Assembly (NCBI GenBank): GCA_903834675.1
Contig: CAILKC010000191.1
Location: forward strand, 1-10,064
From: an uncultured Victivallales bacterium
GTDB taxonomy: Bacteria; Verrucomicrobiota; Lentisphaeria; Oligosphaerales; JAFGRS01
Direction: 5' to 3'
DNA: 10,064 nt
Shown here: piece after piece, positions 7,801-10,064 of the stretch
Position numbering within the stretch: the stretch's first letter is position 1
Layout: every line of letters starts with the position of its first letter
The notes under the pieces: generated by a model
Seen by the model: only the letters and a program-made list of their open reading frames with translations
The model's database searches: none
What the model was told of the DNA's origin: nothing
Made by a program: the position numbers and the translations under genes

Positions 7801-7905
7801 CAGGATGAGGTACCCCTCGAGCCCCCTGTCCCGGCAGATGCACTTGGTCGGCGTGTAGTTGTCACGGAAAAACTGTTCCGCTTTGTGTTTGTCGATGCTG
7901 GCCAT
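4840..7905 (-). CDS. RepA-type AAA ATPase with Toprim-like segment and C-terminal HTH array
   Basis: This 1021-aa protein is probably a replicative helicase/primase-like protein of the element. A Cys-rich N-terminus (Cys22, 24, 66, 68, 78, 87, 99) could bind zinc. Residues about 320-430 read like a Toprim domain (V-F-L-T-D-T-P-E-M-A at 348-357, L-K-G-R-N-V-F-Y-I-L at 389-398) but lack the usual acidic residues. The RepA-like ATPase follows: Walker A A-W-T-S-V-G-K-T (508-515), D-S-E (547-549), Walker B V-I-L-D-N (611-615), H-H-E-N-K-K (652-657) and R-G-T-S (661-664). A low-complexity linker (about 745-785) leads to about five HTH units (787-996) and a Pro-rich tail. The start at 7905 has GGAGAGG just upstream. 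Family RepA and phage primase-helicases are usually shorter and lack such an HTH array. The ATPase call is firm; primase activity is doubtful. Confidence 0.85.
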   Translation of the reverse strand: MASIDKHKAEQFFRDNYTPTKCICRDRGLEGYLILRSKVEMALLARLAAGVLDPWQGRLTATDGVCRCNVRLPSRLACADKQRWHDCPRPGETIDGGPCNLRHFATDNFSTKVDVVLGRTPTRDALLGGIAGETEGARNSSRIVHRENLDYPLREVDGALGVQGVALAEFLYLLEDGFQQKMGMMPKCIAACRTRLADRMTKIVTVVDASPIGVRLVHLFCLLSGELRERTAVELLAHRLGIRDDVFDYHSWFDRRRGWRQYEDMARLGDGELAHPLDDKAWFHCAHDAKGICLETIHRDPLNKTILPITAWTKETTECRYYLNLPPWKPRLHGLGAILTSRERDATVFLTDTPEMAVANRLAPAGRNAVWASWYGEMEAVGRMDWSCLKGRNVFYILAPQRGCDQGPAYRTAYAVYDELAQQRGTTLTFVEIGSTEAGLDGNATEPVAMSSEQFYGYARSRLGLDAPLPIRGFTPRTMQDLAEGAGRDRGFLLEPIIHERSTTLVYAWTSVGKTWFALCVGVTIAQGATLFGRWKAKKPLKVLYIDSEMDEDSVRNRMRLVSRMRFDGRTLRRDRLRNIFYISRKRSQADIDTFKKDTLDFVERTGVSLVILDNLTAFTQHDDSARAWEDIHVWIDCLKEKGKGCAVLLVHHENKKGDQRGTSATTNAVDNVIHLRPWSPAEADESLASHRTGKPSAASALTASANPVDGEVQPENGALYMKIEVEKGRDIYGVAKQILTAVISPSSSPPYCGLVPDKAGGGSPPGATAPGEAPRKRGYRKGLQRDALMQAALSMLSDRGAKDVAHELGVSVQWVYGIPGRKDHPNWKASREGRKASQRARNDSIIERATREHPSAIAADLLMSPTSVRRIIDKAWIERIEMAAPFMEGKSPEDIASELKTSAGTIRRLTEEIRLRQVASLHGNGMAVTDIARKLGVPAERVQTKCNAIESADWKAKQRCEDKAKVVRLHAEGNSDVEVIKMTGLSRRTVVRWLNKLDPSRRKPKRNTPPAPSAPPPVPG

Positions 7906-7939
7906 TCGCCTCTCCAGTTCTGTGCGGATGCTCGCTAAC

Positions 7940-7945
7940 TGTCAA
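7940..7945 (-). promoter_or_regulatory. Perfect -35 hexamer TTGACA facing the RepA-like gene
   Basis: The minus strand reads TTGACA at 7945-7940. At a 17-base spacing the -10 would be CAGAAC (7922-7917), a poor match, and transcription would begin almost at the Shine-Dalgarno. It is therefore only a possible promoter element, at the edge of the repeat block. Confidence 0.25.
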
Positions 7946-7950
7946 TGCGG

Positions 7951-7994
7951 ATTCCGGGAATGGTGAACAGTGATTCCGGGGATGCTGGACAGCG
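7951..7994. repeat. Two tandem 22-bp repeats upstream of the RepA-like gene
   Basis: Units 7951-7972 and 7973-7994 both begin ATTCCGGG and match at 18 of 22 positions; the second half has the pattern ATG-x-TG-x-ACAG-x-G. The length and position fit iterons for the nearby RepA-like protein. The sequence also resembles, from memory, the repeated terminal motifs of IS21-family elements (TGTCAATGCGGATTCC begins at 7940). Only two clear copies are present. Confidence 0.6.
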
Positions 7995-8841
7995 GAGACC
8001 TCTCCCTGATCCGTCTTTGCCGGGGTGCATCACGGCCGCTTCGTCCACTGGTCGATAGCAGCCGCGTTGGCGGGAGGCCATGGGGTCTTGTCGCGAGTGC
8101 AGGCTCATGAGGGTGCGCCCCGTTCCAGCGGTCACCCAGTGTCCCTCTGCAAGCTCGCTGCGGATGCAGCAGCAGGCAGCCCATCTGGCGCAACGTACGC
8201 CGGTCACCAGGCGCTATAGTTCTCGAAATTCTGAGTTGTCAGCAAAGCCAAAAACGTGCCCAGAACTTAGAATTGAAAGGTAACCAAAGTGTTACGGTTG
8301 GCTATCTTGACCATGCCATAAGGTATATTAGCTTCACCATTCTGTACAACTTTCTGAACTGTCGTATTTGGTGCGCGCTATCCATTATATGCAATATCAC
8401 ACAGTCAGCACACATCACCACTGATCCACTCCGAGTTGCTTCGTCACTCCCATTCGTCCGGGGTGCCGTGGAGTGGGATGAACACCACGGGCTCATGGAG
8501 CCATCTGGTGGAGGTGTCAGGGGGCTCGCCTAGGGGCCTGGTTGGCGCAAGCGTCTGGGAAGGTGCAGTCTGGCGTGGGCCGCCATCGGCGGCATGGTCG
8601 CAGGGCGGACCTGCGGGTGGAGCCATGGTGTCGGGGGGAGGCCGTCCGTCGGCCTACATCGTCCGCCCGCCCATTCGCGTATTCGCAGATGCCATTCTAG
8701 GGGGCGAGTTGCTCGCTCCAGTGGAACTCCTATCGCGGGACACGCCTCCACGCCGGGCGGAGTCACTGGACCTTGGCCTAGGACTGATCTGGGGCACTTC
8801 TCTAGGGCCGAGGCAACGCATCGAGGTCTCACCTCGGGGCA

Positions 8842-8985
8842 CTACCCCCGCAGGATTCTCTCGATCGCCGTCAGCTCTGGACTCTTGGCGGCGACTTGAT
8901 CCAGGTACTCAATGGCTCTCTCGTGGCGCTGCTTGATGGACGTCCCGTCGCCGCTGATCAGCCGAATAGCCTGCTCCTGGGGGTC
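8842..8985 (-). pseudogene. Coding-like fragment, C-terminal end of an unidentified protein
   Basis: This minus-strand open frame of 47 codons plus TAG lies between in-frame stops and has no start codon. It reads like a real helical protein end: E-Q-A-I-R-L-I-S-G-D-G-T-S-I then H-E-R-A-I-E-Y-L-D-Q-V and E-L-T-A-I-E-R-I-L-R-G. Third positions are strongly GC-rich. The product is not recognised. It may be one piece of a frame-shifted gene together with the fragment at 9008-9175. Confidence 0.4.
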
Positions 8986-9007
8986 TCAGCGCTGGACCCG
9001 ACAAGAA

Positions 9008-9175
9008 CTATGAGACCAGAGCCCTACGGATCTCGCTGACGGCCTCGCTGGTGTCCTTGAGGCCGTCTATGATCGCCAGCGCCCTCGCGATACGGTCCCG
9101 GTCGGAGGTGGCGCTGGAGCCGCCGGAGAAGGCCGCACCTTCACGCTGACAGGCGATGGGTGATTGCGTGTCTGG
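9008..9175 (-). pseudogene. Coding-like fragment, C-terminal end of an unidentified protein
   Basis: This minus-strand open frame of 55 codons plus TAG has no start codon. The amphipathic end S-D-R-D-R-I-A-R-A-L-A-I-I-D-G-L-K-D followed by S-E-A-V-S-E-I-R-R-A-L-V-S and the high third-position GC argue for past coding. Its first 35 bases overlap the end of the fragment at 9141-9410, which is in another frame; that fits a frameshift or an old gene overlap. The product is not recognised. Confidence 0.4.
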
Positions 9176-9410
9176 CTACCGCCTGGATCAGGTGGGCGTG
9201 TTCATCGCGTCTCTGCCGGCTGACTGCGGAGGGCGGCTGTCCCAGGCGGCCACAGCCCACTTCCGTGCAGTCTGCAAGAGCAAGCAGTTCATCCGGTAGC
9301 GCCCAGGGGCTGCGCCCGTCACGGGGTGTCTGGCCAAACGGTCCCTTGGCATGCGTTATATCAAACGCTATAGTCGGCTTCGTGTTGCAGATCGATGCAA
9401 TCTGGAGGCG
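9141..9410 (-). pseudogene. Start-less minus-strand frame, possible truncated gene
   Basis: The frame ends at TGA (9143-9141). It reads plausibly as protein, for example K-P-T-I-A-F-D-I-T-H-A-K-G-P-F-G, P-W-A-L-P-D-E-L-L-A-L-A-D and H-A-H-L-I-Q-A-V-A-R-H-A. It stays open to 9641 but has no ATG, GTG or TTG except one internal GTG. It runs codon-for-codon opposite the helicase frame, so part of the openness is a mirror effect. A competing plus-strand frame (9156-9299, 47 aa, MGDCVSGYRL...) is also plausible. I do not recognise either. Confidence 0.3.
9346..9374 (+). promoter_or_regulatory. Sigma-70-type promoter of the helicase gene, with a dyad in its spacer
   Basis: TTGGCA (9346-9351) and TATAGT (9369-9374) each match five of six consensus bases and are 17 bases apart. 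The spacer is almost filled by GCGTT-N6-AACGC (9353-9368), and a second dyad, TTGCA-N6-TGCAA (9385-9400), lies at the predicted transcription start. Both suit binding by a dimeric repressor, possibly the XRE domain encoded downstream. Confidence 0.55.
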
Positions 9411-9419
9411 GGCTTCTTG

Positions 9420-10064
9420 ATGGACGCCAGGCTGACGGACGACTACGCGGACCGACTCAAAGGCATGCGAGCCCGGTTGGGGCTCACCCAGGTAGCCCTG
9501 GCGGAACGGCTTGGCGTCTCGTTCCCGACCGTCAACCGCTGGGAGAACGGTAAGTCCCGGCCGTCGCAGCTCTGTTGGCGGCGCATCCTGGAGTTGAGCC
9601 AGGAGGGGGCCGAGCCTGGTGTCGCGGCGCCCGAGGTGCCGTTAGGAATTCCCGAACCGCCGCTGCTCGACTTCACTGCCAGGCCCGAGGTGGTTCGGGC
9701 CCTGGTGGAGGGCGAACGGCTTTCCTTCGGCCACCTGGCCAACCCGACCTTTGCCACCGAGATCGCCAGCATCGATCCTCTGCCGCACCAGCGGATCGCT
9801 GTCTACGACCGTATGCTCCGGCATGCCCGGCTGCGGTTCCTGTTGGCGGACGATGCGGGCGCCGGTAAGACCATCATGACGGGCCTATACGTGCGCGAGA
9901 TGCTCTCTCGCCGGCTACTCACCCGCGTGCTGATCGTACCGCCCGCTGGGTTGGTGGGCAACTGGCAGAGCGAGATGCAGGTGCTGTTCAACCTGCCCTT
10001 CACGATTGTCGGCGGCCAGGACGCCAGGAGCGCCAATCCCTTCGTTGGCCCCGGCAGCGACCGC
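9420..10064 (+). CDS. XRE-HTH fused to SF2/SNF2-like helicase (partial, runs off right edge)
   Basis: 215 residues are visible and there is no stop. Residues about 10-55 form an XRE/Cro-type HTH (L-T-Q-V-A-L-A-E-R-L-G-V-S, T-V-N-R-W-E-N-G-K-S-R-P-S). After a linker, helicase motifs appear: L-P-H-Q (121-124), motif I L-L-A-D-D-A-G-A-G-K-T (141-151) and motif Ia L-I-V-P-P-A-G-L-V-G-N-W (171-182). It would be an ATP-driven DNA translocase or remodeller. SNF2-like helicases of this look occur in DISARM (DrmD) and other defence loci, but the remaining motifs and neighbours are outside the window. The ATG at 9420 follows GGAGG (9404-9408) at 11 bases. The frame is open back to a TAG at 9297, so an ATG at 9351 is possible, but it would overlap the predicted promoter. 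Confidence 0.85.
   Translation, partial: MDARLTDDYADRLKGMRARLGLTQVALAERLGVSFPTVNRWENGKSRPSQLCWRRILELSQEGAEPGVAAPEVPLGIPEPPLLDFTARPEVVRALVEGERLSFGHLANPTFATEIASIDPLPHQRIAVYDRMLRHARLRFLLADDAGAGKTIMTGLYVREMLSRRLLTRVLIVPPAGLVGNWQSEMQVLFNLPFTIVGGQDARSANPFVGPGSDR

Larger units (their letters stand above)
7906..9419. other. 1.5-kb region without an intact gene
   Basis: This region holds the tandem 22-bp repeats (7951-7994), a GC-rich stretch to about 8215, an AT-richer island (about 8220-8420), a very GC-rich stretch without a convincing frame (about 8480-8840), and then minus-strand coding-like fragments (8842-9410). Longer open frames on both strands have compositions typical of antisense or non-coding GC-rich DNA. 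Confidence 0.5.

Noticed and set aside
7935..8207. Minus-strand 90-codon frame through the tandem repeats
   Set aside because: It runs through the repeat block and has no start signal or domain. I could not recognise IstA or IstB sequence in it, so a full IS21 element is not called.
8273..8533. Plus-strand 86-codon frame starting with TTG
   Set aside because: It has a weak start, no Shine-Dalgarno and a composition that changes abruptly with the local AT content.
8436..8936. Plus-strand 166-codon frame, with overlapping minus-strand frames at 8530-8842
   Set aside because: It is rich in Trp, Arg, Gly and Pro as expected from random GC-rich DNA, and its 3' half is opposite the better-looking fragment at 8842-8985.
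9443..9772. Minus-strand 109-codon open frame opposite the helicase gene
   Set aside because: It is Ser/Arg/Pro-rich and antisense to clear XRE and helicase motifs.

Overview
The window looks like an accessory, plasmid- or prophage-satellite-like region of a moderately GC-rich bacterium (roughly 55-60% G+C by eye, with strong GC bias at third codon positions in the well-supported genes). Genes use ATG starts preceded by good Shine-Dalgarno sequences (AAGGAG, GGAGAGG, GAGGA). Nothing in the sequence fixes the lineage more narrowly. I see no rRNA, tRNA, CRISPR array, integrase or complete insertion sequence.

Layout. Positions 1-16 may hold the first codons of a gene running off the left edge on the minus strand. 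A small unrecognised minus-strand gene (163-627) lies downstream of a Cys-rich minus-strand protein (732-1385) that aligns by eye with the protein at 2702-3298. The latter is a clear member of the inovirus Gp2 / YagK-YfjJ family of replication-initiator-like proteins and keeps an HxH motif and a SYLAK tyrosine motif. The 732-1385 protein has lost both. Between them, on the plus strand, is a ParB/Spo0J-type protein (1653-2483). A roughly 885-base non-coding stretch with hairpins (3299-4183) leads to a small excisionase/AlpA-type winged-HTH protein (4184-4564), whose ribosome binding site sits in the arm of a perfect 8-bp dyad. Facing it on the minus strand is a 1021-aa protein (4840-7905) with a Cys-rich N-terminus, a degenerate Toprim-like segment, a RepA-type AAA ATPase and a C-terminal array of about five helix-turn-helix units.

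From 7906 to 9419 no intact gene is visible. This stretch starts with two tandem 22-bp repeats just upstream of the RepA-like gene, passes through an AT-richer island, and ends in open but start-less minus-strand fragments that read like decayed genes. At 9420 a plus-strand gene begins and runs off the right edge: an XRE-type HTH fused to an SF2/SNF2-like helicase. This type of helicase is seen in defence loci such as DISARM, but only 215 residues are visible.

Interpretation (inference). Positions 1 to about 7,990 are consistent with the replication, partition and control module of a mobile element: a HUH-like initiator with a catalytically dead relative, a ParB protein, an HTH switch protein and a RepA/primase-like ATPase. 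The genes alternate in strand (-,-,+,-,+,-). The region after about 8,000 looks like a scarred junction to another, possibly defence-related, locus.
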